A model generated the notes under the pieces. The model saw nothing but the letters and a program-made list of their open reading frames with translations. It ran no database searches and had not been told where the DNA came from. Source: Rhodococcus antarcticus (GTDB taxonomy: Bacteria > Actinomycetota > Actinomycetes > Mycobacteriales > Mycobacteriaceae). From it: a stretch of DNA of 64,000 nt. The stretch spans positions 992,001 to 1,056,000 of the forward strand of contig NZ_CP110615.1 in assembly GCF_026153295.1 (NCBI RefSeq). Reading direction: 5' to 3'. The translations under genes and the position numbers were made by a program. This document shows, piece by piece, positions 35,087 through 46,304 of this stretch; position 1 is the stretch's first letter; every line of letters starts with the position of its first letter.

Positions 35087-35701
35087 TCAGCGCAGCGCGC
35101 GGTACCCGGCCACGACCCGCTGCGCCGCGCTCACCGCCACCACGGCGGCCCACACCGCCGCGATCTGCCACGCCACGCTGGAGAGCGCGAGCCACAGGGC
35201 GTGCACGGCGATCGTCTCGGAACCCTCGGCCAGCCCGCCCAGGAACGACAGCGAGCGACCGTCGTCGATGGTCCGACCGCTGCGCTCGGCGATCGAGGAG
35301 AACGCCAGGAACGCGGTCCCGTTGACGTAGTAGGCGAGCAGCACCAGCAGGAACGGCCACCACGGTGCGCCGTGCTCCGCGCTGGCCCCCACGGCGACCC
35401 CGACCACGGTGGACCCGTACACCACGAAGTCGCACGTGATGTCGAGGAACCCACCCGCACCGGCGTCCCGCACCCCGCGGCGACGGGCCAGCGGACCGTC
35501 GAGGCCGTCCGCGGCCCGGGAGACCAGCCACAGCGCCAGCGACACCCACCACCACTGCGCTGCCGCCGCTGCGGCGCTCGCGAGCCCGGTGGCCAGGCCG
35601 AGCAGCGTCAGGCGGTCCGGGGTGAGCGGTGGATGGTCCAGCCGGGCCGCGACGGCGTCGAGCGGGCCGGCGAACAGCGGGCGCAGCCGCGCGTCAAGCA
35701 C
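35087..35701 (-). CDS. CDP-alcohol phosphatidyltransferase (YnjF-like)
   Basis: Membrane enzyme of 204 residues that would transfer a phosphoalcohol from CDP-diacylglycerol or CDP-alcohol. The catalytic motif D-G-x2-A-R-x8-G-x3-D-x3-D is intact in ADGLDGPLARRRGVRDAGAG and the GFLDITCDF that follows. About five hydrophobic segments. The ATG overlaps the VTT gene stop by 8 bp. Next to an ABC importer as in E. coli, where ynjF follows ynjBCD. Substrate unknown. Confidence 0.85.
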   Translation of the reverse strand: MLDARLRPLFAGPLDAVAARLDHPPLTPDRLTLLGLATGLASAAAAAAQWWWVSLALWLVSRAADGLDGPLARRRGVRDAGAGGFLDITCDFVVYGSTVVGVAVGASAEHGAPWWPFLLVLLAYYVNGTAFLAFSSIAERSGRTIDDGRSLSFLGGLAEGSETIAVHALWLALSSVAWQIAAVWAAVVAVSAAQRVVAGYRALR

Positions 35702-36326
35702 GGGCGTGCCACCGCCTGGCGGCCAGCGCGCCGCCCCCCACGAGCAGCACCACCGCCGCCACGGCGAGCAGGAAGGGGGTGGACCCGGGATCGGACCCGT
35801 ACGCCCCCAGGGTGACCGCGGCCGCCGTCCCCGGGAGCATCCCGACGGCGGTGCCCAGCACGTAGTCGACCGGCCGCACCGGGCTGAGCCCCGCGGCGTA
35901 GTTCAGCGCGGTGAACGGGACCAGCGGCACCAGTCTCAGCACCACCACGGCCAGCAGCCCGCGGCGCTCCAGCAGGTCCACCACCCGTGGCCAGCGGTCC
36001 AGCGCCGCCGTACCCGCACCCAGCCACCGGGCGAGGGCGAACGCGATCGCTGCCCCCAGCGTCGCCCCGGCGAGCACCACCGCCAACCCCACGCCGATGC
36101 CCAGCACCGCCCCCGCGGCCACCGTGAGCACGGACTTGGGCACCGGGAGCAGCGCCGCCACCGCGTAGCCGCCGACGACGAGCAGCCAGCCCCAGGGTCT
36201 CGCCCCGTCGACCACTGCTCCCAGCCGCTCCGCGGACGGCAGGTCCACCAGCAGGGCCACGGCCACTGCGCCCACGACCAGCACCGAGAGCACCACCACG
36301 CGGGAGCGGGACGCCGGCAGCAGCAC
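35694..36326 (-). CDS. TVP38/TMEM64 (VTT/DedA-like) membrane protein
   Basis: Protein of 210 residues with about five hydrophobic segments and the VTT core LPVPKSVLTVAAGAVLG, RLVPLVPFTALNYAAGLSPVRPVDYVLGTAVGMLPGT. VTT proteins act in lipid scrambling or membrane homeostasis. The GTG at 36326 lies six bases after TACCGT on this strand. Operon with the CDP-alcohol transferase; divergent from the ABC transporter genes 44 bp away. Confidence 0.86.
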   Translation of the reverse strand: MLLPASRSRVVVLSVLVVGAVAVALLVDLPSAERLGAVVDGARPWGWLLVVGGYAVAALLPVPKSVLTVAAGAVLGIGVGLAVVLAGATLGAAIAFALARWLGAGTAALDRWPRVVDLLERRGLLAVVVLRLVPLVPFTALNYAAGLSPVRPVDYVLGTAVGMLPGTAAAVTLGAYGSDPGSTPFLLAVAAVVLLVGGGALAARRWHARA

Positions 36327-36332
36327 GACCTC

Positions 36333-36362
36333 ACGGTAGCCCGGTCGTCCGTGCCGCAGACT
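36333..36362. promoter_or_regulatory. Divergent leaderless promoters, VTT gene and ABC operon
   Basis: Minus strand: TACCGT (36338-36333) six bases before the VTT GTG. Plus strand: CAGACT (36357-36362) seven bases before the GTG at 36370 of the truncated lipoprotein ORF. The two -10 boxes are only 18 bp apart. Confidence 0.5.
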
Positions 36363-36369
36363 GGCCCAC

Positions 36370-36426
36370 GTGCCTCGACTGCCGATGGTCCAGCTCGTCG
36401 CGGTGCTCGCCGCGTGCGCCGGGTGA
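36370..36426 (+). pseudogene. Signal-peptide remnant of an ABC binding lipoprotein
   Basis: An 18-residue ORF from GTG reads VPRLPMVQLVAVLAACAG and stops. It has a hydrophobic core and a lipobox (LAAC) exactly where a lipoprotein signal ends, seven bases after a -10-like box, and its TGA overlaps the permease GTG (GTGA). It stands where the substrate-binding protein gene of such an importer is expected. I read it as that gene after deletion of its body; a true leader peptide is the alternative. Confidence 0.55.
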
Positions 36427-37271
36427 GCACCCCGCGCGGTGCCCGGCCGGCCCCGGGGTCGTGGCGGGGAACGCTGCTCGTGCTGCCCGCCGTGCTCCCG
36501 GTGGTGGCGGTGCTCGGGGTGGGGGTGAGCACGTCGGCGCTGCAGAGCCTGGGCCTGATGCCGCTCGTGGGCACCCCACGGCTGTCGACCGTGGCCTGGA
36601 CCGGCTCCGACCTCCTCGGCCCGGCGGCGCTGTCGCTGGCCATCGCGGTGGCCTCGACGGTGCTGGCCGCGGTGGTCGGGCTCGTCGCGGCCCTCGCGGT
36701 CCTGGGGGGCGGTCGCCTGGTGGCGCTGGCGGGCCTGCTCACCGTGCCCGTGCCGCACCTGGTGGGGGCGGCGACCACGGGACTGCTGCTGGCCGACTCC
36801 GGCCTCGCGGCCCGGGTGCTCGGGGTGCAGCAGGGTTGGCCGCAGCTGGTCGGGGGACCGTGGTGGGTCGCCGTGGTGCTCGAGCACGCGTGGAAGGAGT
36901 CGGCCTTCGTCGCCCTGGTGGTGGCCGCCGCACTGGCCGCCCGGGCCGAGGCGCTCACCGAGACGGCGGCGACGCTGGGCGCGGGCCGGTGGCGGCGGCT
37001 GCGCCACGTCACCCTCCCGCTGGCCGCCCCCGCGCTCGTCGCGTCGTCGGGGATCGTGCTGGTCTACACCCTGGGCTCCTACGAGGTGGCCCAGCTGCTG
37101 GGGCGTCCGTCACCGGAGCCGCTGGCCGTCGGTGCGGTGCGGCTGTTCGGCTCGATCGACCTGGCCGCGCGCCCCCAGGCGGCTGCGCTGGCCACCGCGT
37201 CGACGGTGCTGTGCCTGCTGGCGGTGGTCGTGGTGGGCCTCGTGCTGCGCCGGCTGGCGGCCTGGCGGTGA
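36423..37271 (+). CDS. ABC importer permease, first subunit
   Basis: Inner membrane permease of 282 residues with six or so hydrophobic segments, starting with LLVLPAVLPVVAVLGVGV. The EAA loop is EALTETAATLGAGRWRRLRHVTLPLAAP, the ATPase contact. Most similar in character to YnjC/PotB-type permeases. GTG at 36423 overlaps the remnant lipoprotein stop, and its stop overlaps the next permease (GTGA). Substrate unknown. Confidence 0.85.
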   Translation: MSTPRGARPAPGSWRGTLLVLPAVLPVVAVLGVGVSTSALQSLGLMPLVGTPRLSTVAWTGSDLLGPAALSLAIAVASTVLAAVVGLVAALAVLGGGRLVALAGLLTVPVPHLVGAATTGLLLADSGLAARVLGVQQGWPQLVGGPWWVAVVLEHAWKESAFVALVVAAALAARAEALTETAATLGAGRWRRLRHVTLPLAAPALVASSGIVLVYTLGSYEVAQLLGRPSPEPLAVGAVRLFGSIDLAARPQAAALATASTVLCLLAVVVVGLVLRRLAAWR

Positions 37272-38041
37272 CGGTGGGAGCGGCCCGGCGGCTGGGTCGC
37301 GCGGTGCTCGTGGCGTGGTTCCTGCTGCCCCTGCTGCCCCTGCTGCTGTGGGCCGGGGCCGACCGCTGGTCCTTCCCCGCCGTCTTGCCGCAGCGGTGGG
37401 GGTTCGCCGGGGTGCGCCAGGCCCTCGGGGCGGGTGGGGTGGCGGCCCTGGGCCGTTCCAGCCTCCTGGGGCTGGGGGTGGCCCTGCTCGCGGTGCCCGT
37501 CGGGGCCGTGGCCGCCCGAGCGCTGGTGCAGGGACGGGTGCGGCTGCCCAGGACGGTGGGCGTGCTGCTGCTGGCCCCGCTCGCGCTGCCGCCGTTCGCC
37601 GTCGCGCTGGGCCTGGACGTGGCGCTGCTGCGGGCTCGGGTACCGGGGCCGCTCGGGGTCCTGCTGCTGCTCACCGTGGCCGCGGTCCCGTACACGACCT
37701 ACACCATGCGGGTGGCCTGGGGCGCCTACGACGCGGCGGTGGAGGACGAGGCCCGAACCCTGGGCGCCGGGCGCCGCGCGGTCCTCCTGCGGGTGCGCCT
37801 GCCCGCGCTGGCGCCGGCACTCTCGGGTGCCGCGTTCCTGGCCTTCCTCGTCGGCTGGAGCGACTACGTGGTGACCCTGCTCGTCGGCGGTGGTCGACTG
37901 GTCACCGTGCCGCTGCTCGTCGGGTCCTCCGCCGCCGCCGTGGGCAACGACGCCCTCGTCGCCGTGCTGTCGCTGGCCGCGGTGGCACCCCCGCTGGTGC
38001 TGCTCGTGGCTGTCGCCGCCCTGCGCCGGGGCCGGACGTGA
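37268..38041 (+). CDS. ABC importer permease, second subunit
   Basis: Permease of 257 residues with about six hydrophobic segments and the EAA loop AVEDEARTLGAGRRAVLLRVRLPALAP. It pairs with the upstream permease; in E. coli YnjC both halves are one protein. GTG overlap with both neighbours (GTGA at 37268 and at 38038) indicates translational coupling through the operon. Confidence 0.86.
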   Translation: MTVGAARRLGRAVLVAWFLLPLLPLLLWAGADRWSFPAVLPQRWGFAGVRQALGAGGVAALGRSSLLGLGVALLAVPVGAVAARALVQGRVRLPRTVGVLLLAPLALPPFAVALGLDVALLRARVPGPLGVLLLLTVAAVPYTTYTMRVAWGAYDAAVEDEARTLGAGRRAVLLRVRLPALAPALSGAAFLAFLVGWSDYVVTLLVGGGRLVTVPLLVGSSAAAVGNDALVAVLSLAAVAPPLVLLVAVAALRRGRT

Positions 38042-39093
38042 GCGCCGCCGTCGAGCTCGTCGAGCTGGGACGGGTGCACGGTGACGTGGTCGCCCTGGCC
38101 GGGGTGGACCTCACCGTGCCGGCCGGTTCGTGCGTGGCGGTGCTGGGTCCCTCCGGCTCGGGCAAGTCCACCCTGCTGCGCCTGCTCGCCGGGCTGGACG
38201 TCCCCAGCACGGGGGTGGTCCGCCTGGACGGGGTCGACCAGTCCGGGGTTGCGGCCGAGCGCCGCGGGGCCGCCCTGGTGAGCCAGCGGCCGCTGCTGTT
38301 CCCGCACCTGTCCGTGCTGGACAACGTGGCCTTCGCCGCCCGCGTCGGTGGTGCGTCGCGCCGGGCGGCCCGGGCCGGTGCGGGGGAGTACCTGGACCTG
38401 GTGCAGCTCGGCGGCCTGGGGCGGCGGCGGACGGGGCAGCTCTCCGGCGGGCAGGCGCAGCGGGTGGCCCTGGCCCGGGCGCTGGCCGCGAGGCCCCGGG
38501 TGCTGCTGCTGGACGAGCCCTTCAGCGCCCTGGACAGCGTGCTGCGCGCCGACATGCACGCCCTGCTGGCCACGGTGCGCGCCGAGCTCGCCCCGACGGT
38601 GGTGCTCGTGACGCACGACCAGGACGAGGCCGCGCTGCTGGCGGACACGGTGGCGGTGCTGACCGACGGACACCTGCTCCAGCACGGGCCGCCGGCGCAG
38701 GTGTACACCCGACCCGCCTCGATGGCCGTGCACCGGGTGATGGGAGGGCGGACCGCGGTGCCGGGGACGGTGCGCACCGGGGTGCACCACTCGGACCTGG
38801 GCGCCCTGGCGGTGGCAGGCGCCCCGGACGGCGCCGGGCTGCTGGTGCTGCGGCACGAGTCGGTGCAGCTGGGCGGCGACGTCGCGGGCACCGTGGCGGC
38901 GGTGACCCCGCGCGGGCCGCGGCGGCTGCTGGAGGTGCACGTGGGCACGGCCGCCGTGTTCGTGGAGGTCCCTCCCGGTCCCGGCCCGTCCGTGGGCGAC
39001 GAGGTGGCGCTGACGGTGCCCGTCGAGGCCCGCTGGGTGGTGCCCCCCGGCTCCCCGGACCCGGACGTCGTGGATGGTCGACCGAGGGCGTAG
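38038..39093 (+). CDS. ABC importer ATP-binding protein
   Basis: ATPase of 351 residues: Walker A GPSGSGKST with Lys43, Q-loop ALVSQRPLLFPHLS, signature LSGGQAQR, Walker B VLLLDEPFSALDS and H-loop VLVTHDQDEA. Residues after about 235 form a regulatory TOBE-like domain (LLVLRHESVQLGG), as in PotA and iron/thiamine importers. It drives the two upstream permeases. Convergent with the BtuF-like gene. Confidence 0.9.
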   Translation: MSAAVELVELGRVHGDVVALAGVDLTVPAGSCVAVLGPSGSGKSTLLRLLAGLDVPSTGVVRLDGVDQSGVAAERRGAALVSQRPLLFPHLSVLDNVAFAARVGGASRRAARAGAGEYLDLVQLGGLGRRRTGQLSGGQAQRVALARALAARPRVLLLDEPFSALDSVLRADMHALLATVRAELAPTVVLVTHDQDEAALLADTVAVLTDGHLLQHGPPAQVYTRPASMAVHRVMGGRTAVPGTVRTGVHHSDLGALAVAGAPDGAGLLVLRHESVQLGGDVAGTVAAVTPRGPRRLLEVHVGTAAVFVEVPPGPGPSVGDEVALTVPVEARWVVPPGSPDPDVVDGRPRA

Positions 39094-39174
39094 GAGGTGC
39101 TGCGCGGGTGCTCCCGCCCTGGCACCGGCGTCAGCGTCCGCCGCGCGGTGCCCTCGCGGGCCTCGGCCACCACC

Positions 39175-40059
39175 TCACGGCGCCACCCGGCGGACGCGGG
39201 TGGGGCGGGCGGGCACCGCGGCCGGGTGCAGCACCGCCGCGACCGCCTCCACGCCGTCGACCAGCCGGGGTCCGGGCCGCACCACCAGGCCGTCCCCGTC
39301 CACGGCCCACACCGGAACGCCGGGCAGTGCGTCGACCACCGCACGGGCCTGCTCGGCGGCCCCGTCCAGCCCGTAGCCGCAGGGTGCCACCAGCACCACG
39401 TCCGGCTCGAGCGCCGCCATGGCCGTCCAGGTGGTCGGGACGGAGCGCTGCCCCGGACGGCCCCCCACCGGCTCGCCGCCGGCAGCGGTGACCATGTCCG
39501 GCACCCAGTGCCCGGCCCCGAACGGGGGGTCCACCCACTCCACCACCAGCACCCGTGGCCGGGGCCGCCCCGCCACGGCCAGCCGGACCCGCTCCAGGCG
39601 CGCGCGCAGCCCGTCCACCACCTCCGCCGCCCGGCCTGCGACCCCGGTCCGCTCACCGACAGCGGTGATCGTGGCGAGCACGTCCGCCAGGGTGTGCGGG
39701 TCCAGGGTGAGGACGTCGGCGGTGCTGCCCAGGTGCGCGAGCGCGTCCGCGACCCGGTCCCCGGGCAGGGCGCAGACCCGGCAGAGGTCCTGGGTGAGCA
39801 CGAGGTCCGGGTCGAGCCCGCGCAGGGCGTCGGTGTGCAGGGTGTAGAGGTCCTGCCCGGCGGCGACCCGCCCGCGGACCGCGGCGTCGACCTCCCCGGG
39901 CGTCATGGTCGTGGTGTCCAGCCCGCCGACCACGACGGTGGCGCTGGTGCGGGCCGAGGGCGGTTCGTCGCACTCGAACGTGACCCCCACCAGCTGGTCG
40001 CCCAGGCCGAGGGTGTGGACGATCTCGGTGGCCGAGGGCAGCAGGCTCACGATGCGCAC
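39175..40059 (-). CDS. Cobalamin-binding (BtuF-like) protein without signal peptide
   Basis: Protein of 294 residues with the periplasmic-binding fold of BtuF: VRIVSLLPSATEIVHTLGLGDQLVGVTFECDEP, DALRGLDPDLVLTQDLCRVCALP and VEWVDPPFGAGHWVPDMVTAAGG. No signal peptide or lipobox is present, so it is probably cytoplasmic, a known subgroup of helical backbone binding proteins. GTG at 40059 follows TAGGTT by seven bases (leaderless). Function in metal or cobalamin handling is inference. Confidence 0.82.
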   Translation of the reverse strand: MRIVSLLPSATEIVHTLGLGDQLVGVTFECDEPPSARTSATVVVGGLDTTTMTPGEVDAAVRGRVAAGQDLYTLHTDALRGLDPDLVLTQDLCRVCALPGDRVADALAHLGSTADVLTLDPHTLADVLATITAVGERTGVAGRAAEVVDGLRARLERVRLAVAGRPRPRVLVVEWVDPPFGAGHWVPDMVTAAGGEPVGGRPGQRSVPTTWTAMAALEPDVVLVAPCGYGLDGAAEQARAVVDALPGVPVWAVDGDGLVVRPGPRLVDGVEAVAAVLHPAAVPARPTRVRRVAP

Positions 40060-40066
40060 ACCGGCG

Positions 40067-40086
40067 AACCTAGCCCGGGATAGTGT
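40067..40086. promoter_or_regulatory. Back-to-back promoters, BtuF-like and HTH genes
   Basis: Minus strand TAGGTT (40072-40067) is seven bases before the BtuF-like GTG; plus strand TAGTGT (40081-40086) is 46 bp before the HTH gene start. Confidence 0.45.
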
Positions 40087-40132
40087 CGGGACCCGGGCCG
40101 CCGGCCCGGGTCGGAGGGGCCGGGGGTGTTCG

Positions 40133-40594
40133 GTGGGCGGCACGCATCCGGGCGGGGCGGAGACCGCGCGGCTCAACCTCGCCCGGCAGCGGGAGCTCTA
40201 CGGCGAGGTCCTCGCTGACCGGGTTCGCCGGCTCCTGGTGGCCTTCGACCTCTCGCAGACCCAGCTGGCCTCCGTGGTCGGGATCAGCCCCACGATGCTC
40301 AGCCAGGTGGTCAACGGGCGACGGCAGAAGATCGCGAACCCCGCGGTGCTGGCGCGGATGACGCTGCTGGAGCGGCGCGCGGTCGGGGCGGACGCGGGCC
40401 GGCGTGCCGCGGTGCTCGAGGAGGTGCGGGCCACGTCCGTCCCGGAGGCGGTGGAGCAGGCCGGCGACGCCGACCGGGTCGTCGTCTCGGCGCTGCGCGC
40501 CGAGCTCGCCGGAGAGGACCTGCAGGCGTGCGCGGAGGCGGTGCGGCCGCTCAGCCCCGCGCTGGCCGAGCTGCTGGAGCAGGCAGCACGCTGA
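40133..40594 (+). CDS. Helix-turn-helix DNA-binding protein
   Basis: Cytoplasmic protein of 153 residues. An XRE-like helix-turn-helix lies in residues about 25-70 ([47 protein letters not shown]). The rest is helical ([29 protein letters not shown]) and probably for dimerisation. GTG start chosen from the frame; ribosome binding site GGAGG is rather far (16 bp). Target unknown. A hairpin follows its stop. Confidence 0.75.
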   Translation: MGGTHPGGAETARLNLARQRELYGEVLADRVRRLLVAFDLSQTQLASVVGISPTMLSQVVNGRRQKIANPAVLARMTLLERRAVGADAGRRAAVLEEVRATSVPEAVEQAGDADRVVVSALRAELAGEDLQACAEAVRPLSPALAELLEQAAR

Positions 40595-40613
40595 CCTGCG
40601 GGGAGACGGGGCG

Positions 40614-40630
40614 GCAGGCCGGGGGCCTGC
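40614..40630 (+). terminator. Hairpin after HTH gene
   Basis: GCAGGCC-GGG-GGCCTGC, seven paired bases, 20 bp after the stop and immediately before a TAATCT box. Confidence 0.5.
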
Positions 40631-40636
40631 TAATCT
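40631..40636 (+). promoter_or_regulatory. -10 box candidate of rpsO
   Basis: TAATCT, 130 bp before the rpsO start, leaving a leader in which S15 autoregulation could act. Confidence 0.35.
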
Positions 40637-40766
40637 GGGCGACGGTGCTCCTGCAGTCCGTGGCGGCGGCACCGAACGTCCCGCGGTCAACCGACCGCCC
40701 CGGGAACCGTGCGCACGCGCCCGTCGTCCCGTCCAGCACGGTCGTCACCACCAGGAGAACACGCAC

Positions 40767-41036
40767 GTGGCTCTGAGCACCGAGGACAAGAAGTCCATCC
40801 TCAGCGAGTACGGCCTGCACGAGTCCGACACCGGGTCCCCCGAGGCCCAGGTGGCGATGCTGACCAAGCGCATCCGCGACCTCACCGAGCACCTCAAGGA
40901 GCACAAGCACGACCACCACTCCCGCCGCGGCCTGCTGCTGCTGGTGGGGCGTCGTCGTCGCCTGCTCAAGTACGTCGCCAAGGTCGACATCGGTCGCTAC
41001 CGCTCGCTGATCGAGCGGCTCGGCCTGCGTCGCTGA
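40767..41036 (+). CDS. rpsO: Ribosomal protein S15
   Basis: Protein of 89 residues, the usual size. Family marks are [44 protein letters not shown] and [17 protein letters not shown]. Binds 16S rRNA early in 30S assembly. GTG at 40767 has AGGAGA 8 bp upstream. Followed by pnp, the conserved bacterial pair. Confidence 0.97.
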   Translation: MALSTEDKKSILSEYGLHESDTGSPEAQVAMLTKRIRDLTEHLKEHKHDHHSRRGLLLLVGRRRRLLKYVAKVDIGRYRSLIERLGLRR

Positions 41037-41042
41037 CGCACC

Positions 41043-41076
41043 GGAGGGAGGGTGACCCCAGGGTCACCCTCCCTCC
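41043..41076 (+). terminator. Strong hairpin between rpsO and pnp
   Basis: GGAGGGAGGGTGACCC (41043-41058) is complementary to 41061-41076, right after the rpsO stop. It can act as terminator or as the processing stem for ribonuclease III known between rpsO and pnp in E. coli. The remaining 260 bp before pnp hold no gene. Confidence 0.75.
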
Positions 41077-41338
41077 ACTGCTCTTCCGAACACCCGCACC
41101 ACCAGCACCACCCACGGGGCACGAGTCCCCGGCTCCGCCGCGAGGTCGGCGCGGAGACGGTCCTCGGTAGTGGCCCCCGGCACGGCCCGCGACGGGCCCC
41201 GGACGCCGGGAGCCTCGATCGAGAACCGCCCCCCTGCCGCAACCCCGCGCGACGGCGCAGCTCGGCCAGGTCCGGCCCGCACGAGGGCCCGGCACCCCGA
41301 GCGCCCGCGGAGTGCGCACCAAAGACGAGAGGAAGCAC

Positions 41339-43579
41339 ATGAGCGACACCACCCAGGCGCAGCCGTCCGAGGACGGCGTGCACGAGAGCACCGCCACGAT
41401 CGACAACGGGCGCTTCGGCACCCGGACCATCCGCTTCGAGACCGGCCGGCTGGCCCAGCAGGCCAACGGCGCCGTCGTGGCGTACCTGGACGAGGAGACG
41501 ATGCTCCTCTCGGCCACCAGCGCCAGCAAGCGTCCCAAGGACCACCTGGACTTCTTCCCCCTCACGATCGACGTCGAGGAGCGGATGTACGCCGCGGGCC
41601 GCATCCCGGGCTCGTTCTTCCGTCGCGAGGGTCGCCCCTCCACCGACGCGATCCTCACCTGCCGCCTCATCGACCGGCCGCTGCGCCCGACCTTCGTCGC
41701 CGGGCTGCGCAACGAGATCCAGGTCGTCATCACCGTGATGAGCCTGAACCCGAACGACATCTACGACGTGGTGGCCATCAACGCGGCCTCCGCGTCCACC
41801 CAGATCGCCGGGCTGCCGTTCTCGGGCCCCGTCGGCGGCGTCCGCGTGGCCCTGATCGACGGCCAGTGGGTCGGGTTCCCCACCGTGGAGCAGCTCGAGG
41901 GTGCGGTGTTCGACATGGTCGTCGCCGGCCGCATCGTCTCCGGGTCCGGTGACACCGCCGACGTCGCGATCATGATGGTCGAGGCCGAGGCCACCACCAG
42001 CGTCGTGGAGAAGGTCGCCGCCGGCGCCCAGGCCCCCACCGAGGAGATCGTCGCGCAGGGCATCGAGGCGGCCAAGCCGTTCATCGCGCGGCTGTGCACC
42101 GCCCAGCAGGAGCTCGCCGCCAAGGCCGCGAAGCCCACCGGCGAGTTCACCCTGTACCCGCCCTACGCCGACGACGCGTTCGCCGCCGTCGAGGCCGCGG
42201 GCTCCACGGACCTGGCCGCCGCGCTCACGATTGTCGGCAAGTCCGAGCGCGAGGACCGCCTCGACGAGGTCAAGGCCGAGGTCCTGGCCAAGGTCGCGTC
42301 CGAGCTCGCCGGGCGTGAGTCCGAGATCGGCGCGGCGTTCCGCTCGCTGACCAAGAAGCTGGTGCGCCAGCGCATCCTGCGAGACCAGGTCCGGATCGAC
42401 GGTCGCGGCATCACCGACATCCGCTCGCTCTCCGCCGAGGTCGCCCTCGTCCCGCGGGCGCACGGCTCGGCGCTGTTCGAGCGTGGCGAGACCCAGATCC
42501 TGGGCGTCACCACCCTCGACATGCTCAAGCTGGAGCAGCAGATCGACTCGCTCGGGCCCGAGAAGACCAAGCGCTACATGCACCACTACAACTTCCCGCC
42601 GTACTCCACCGGTGAGACCGGCCGCGTGGGTTCGCCCAAGCGCCGCGAGATCGGCCACGGCGCGCTGGCCGAGCGGGCCCTGCTGCCCGTGCTGCCCAGC
42701 CGCGAGGAGTTCCCCTACGCCATCCGGCAGGTCTCCGAGGCGCTGAGCTCCAACGGCTCCACCTCGATGGGCTCGGTGTGCGCCTCCACCATGTCGCTGC
42801 TGAACGCCGGTGTGCCGCTCAAGGCCCCCGTCGCCGGCATCGCCATGGGCCTGGTCAGCGACCAGGTGGACGGGGAGACCCGCTACGTGGCCATCACCGA
42901 CATCCTCGGGGCCGAGGACGCCTTCGGCGACATGGACTTCAAGGTCGCCGGCACCAAGGACTTCGTGACGGCGCTGCAGCTGGACACCAAGCTCGACGGC
43001 ATCCCGTCCGAGGTGCTCGCGGCCGCCCTGACCCAGGCCCGCAACGCCCGCACCACCATCCTCGAGGTCATGGCCGAGGCCATCGACGCCCCGGACGAGA
43101 TGAGCGAGTTCGCCCCGCGGATCACGGCCATCAAGGTGCCGACCGACAAGATCGGGGAGGTCATCGGGCCCAAGGGCAAGATGATCAACTCGATCACCGA
43201 GGCGACCGGGGCCTCCATCTCGATCGAGGACGACGGCACGGTCTACGTGGGGGCGGCCGACGGCCCGTCCGCGCAGGCGGCGATCGACATGATCAACGCG
43301 ATCGCCAACCCGCAGCTGCCCAAGGTGGGCGAGCGGTTCCTCGGCACGGTGGTGAAGACGACCGCGTTCGGCGCGTTCGTCTCGCTGCTGCCCGGGCGTG
43401 ACGGCCTCGTGCACATCTCCAAGCTGGGCCAGGGCAAGCGGATCGACAAGGTGGAGGACGTGGTGAGCATCGGCTCCAAGCTCCGCGTCGAGATCGCCGA
43501 CATCGACAACCGCGGCAAGATCAGCCTCATCCCGGTGGCGGAGAACGCCCCCGACGCCGAGGCCGTGCCGGCCTCCTGA
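41339..43579 (+). CDS. pnp: Polyribonucleotide nucleotidyltransferase
   Basis: 3'-5' phosphorolytic exoribonuclease of 746 residues (GpsI type in actinobacteria). Two RNase PH domains ([38 protein letters not shown] with [12 protein letters not shown]), a helical linker, a KH domain ([21 protein letters not shown]) and a C-terminal S1 domain ([26 protein letters not shown]). ATG at 41339 has AGAGGAAG 4 bp upstream; the GTG at 41312 is rejected. Confidence 0.97.
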   Translation: MSDTTQAQPSEDGVHESTATIDNGRFGTRTIRFETGRLAQQANGAVVAYLDEETMLLSATSASKRPKDHLDFFPLTIDVEERMYAAGRIPGSFFRREGRPSTDAILTCRLIDRPLRPTFVAGLRNEIQVVITVMSLNPNDIYDVVAINAASASTQIAGLPFSGPVGGVRVALIDGQWVGFPTVEQLEGAVFDMVVAGRIVSGSGDTADVAIMMVEAEATTSVVEKVAAGAQAPTEEIVAQGIEAAKPFIARLCTAQQELAAKAAKPTGEFTLYPPYADDAFAAVEAAGSTDLAAALTIVGKSEREDRLDEVKAEVLAKVASELAGRESEIGAAFRSLTKKLVRQRILRDQVRIDGRGITDIRSLSAEVALVPRAHGSALFERGETQILGVTTLDMLKLEQQIDSLGPEKTKRYMHHYNFPPYSTGETGRVGSPKRREIGHGALAERALLPVLPSREEFPYAIRQVSEALSSNGSTSMGSVCASTMSLLNAGVPLKAPVAGIAMGLVSDQVDGETRYVAITDILGAEDAFGDMDFKVAGTKDFVTALQLDTKLDGIPSEVLAAALTQARNARTTILEVMAEAIDAPDEMSEFAPRITAIKVPTDKIGEVIGPKGKMINSITEATGASISIEDDGTVYVGAADGPSAQAAIDMINAIANPQLPKVGERFLGTVVKTTAFGAFVSLLPGRDGLVHISKLGQGKRIDKVEDVVSIGSKLRVEIADIDNRGKISLIPVAENAPDAEAVPAS

Positions 43580-43704
43580 GCGAGCCGACCTGATCGCCCG
43601 ACCCATCCGCCGCGGCGGCCCCCGGAGCTCCGGTGGCCGCCGCGTCGGCGTCGCGCACCTCCGTGCTGCCGCTGGTCGGACCCACCACCGAACGAGGAGA
43701 ACCC

Positions 43705-45823
<2,119 letters not shown>

Positions 45824-45848
45824 GGCCCGTCGTCGTGGGCGCGCACGC

Positions 45849-46304
45849 ATGAGGTCGCGGACGATCGCGCTGGCCATCAGCGCGGCCACCCTGTTCTACA
45901 TCCTGTTCCTGGGCTACATCGGGTTCGTGCTCATCCGGGCCGGCGGGGTCGGACCCGTCGGGCTGGGGATCGGTGTGGTGCTGCTGGTTCCCCTGGGCCT
46001 GTGGGTGCTGGGCTCGACGCTGCGGGCGGGGATGCGCCACCAGCACCTGGCGCGCCGGCTGCACGAGGAGGACCTGCTGCCGGACACCTCGGAGCTTCCG
46101 CGCCGGCCGTCCGGGCGCATCGACCGCGAGGCCGCCGACGCCTGGTTCGAGCAGCGGCGGGTGGAGTACGAGGCCGACCCGGACAACTGGCGCACCGTGT
46201 ACCGGCTGGCCATCGGCTACGACACCGCCGGCGACCGCAGCCGGGCCCGGGAGACCATGAAGCGTGCGGTGGCACTGGAGGCCGTGGAGGCAGCGAAGCC
46301 GTGA
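45849..46304 (+). CDS. Membrane protein with TPR-like tail
   Basis: Protein of 151 residues with two N-terminal membrane segments (TIALAISAATLFYILFLGYIGFVLI and GLGIGVVLLVPLGLWVLGS) and a soluble helical end (AWFEQRRVEYEADPDNWRTVYRLAIGYDTAGDRSRARETMKRAV) that looks like one tetratricopeptide repeat. Corresponds in position to mycobacterial Rv2772c. Overlaps the next gene (GTGA). Function unknown. Confidence 0.8.
   Translation: MRSRTIALAISAATLFYILFLGYIGFVLIRAGGVGPVGLGIGVVLLVPLGLWVLGSTLRAGMRHQHLARRLHEEDLLPDTSELPRRPSGRIDREAADAWFEQRRVEYEADPDNWRTVYRLAIGYDTAGDRSRARETMKRAVALEAVEAAKP

Noticed and set aside
40997-43606. 869-codon minus-strand ORF opposite pnp
   Set aside because: Shadow frame caused by high GC; the plus strand encodes complete PNPase with all domains.
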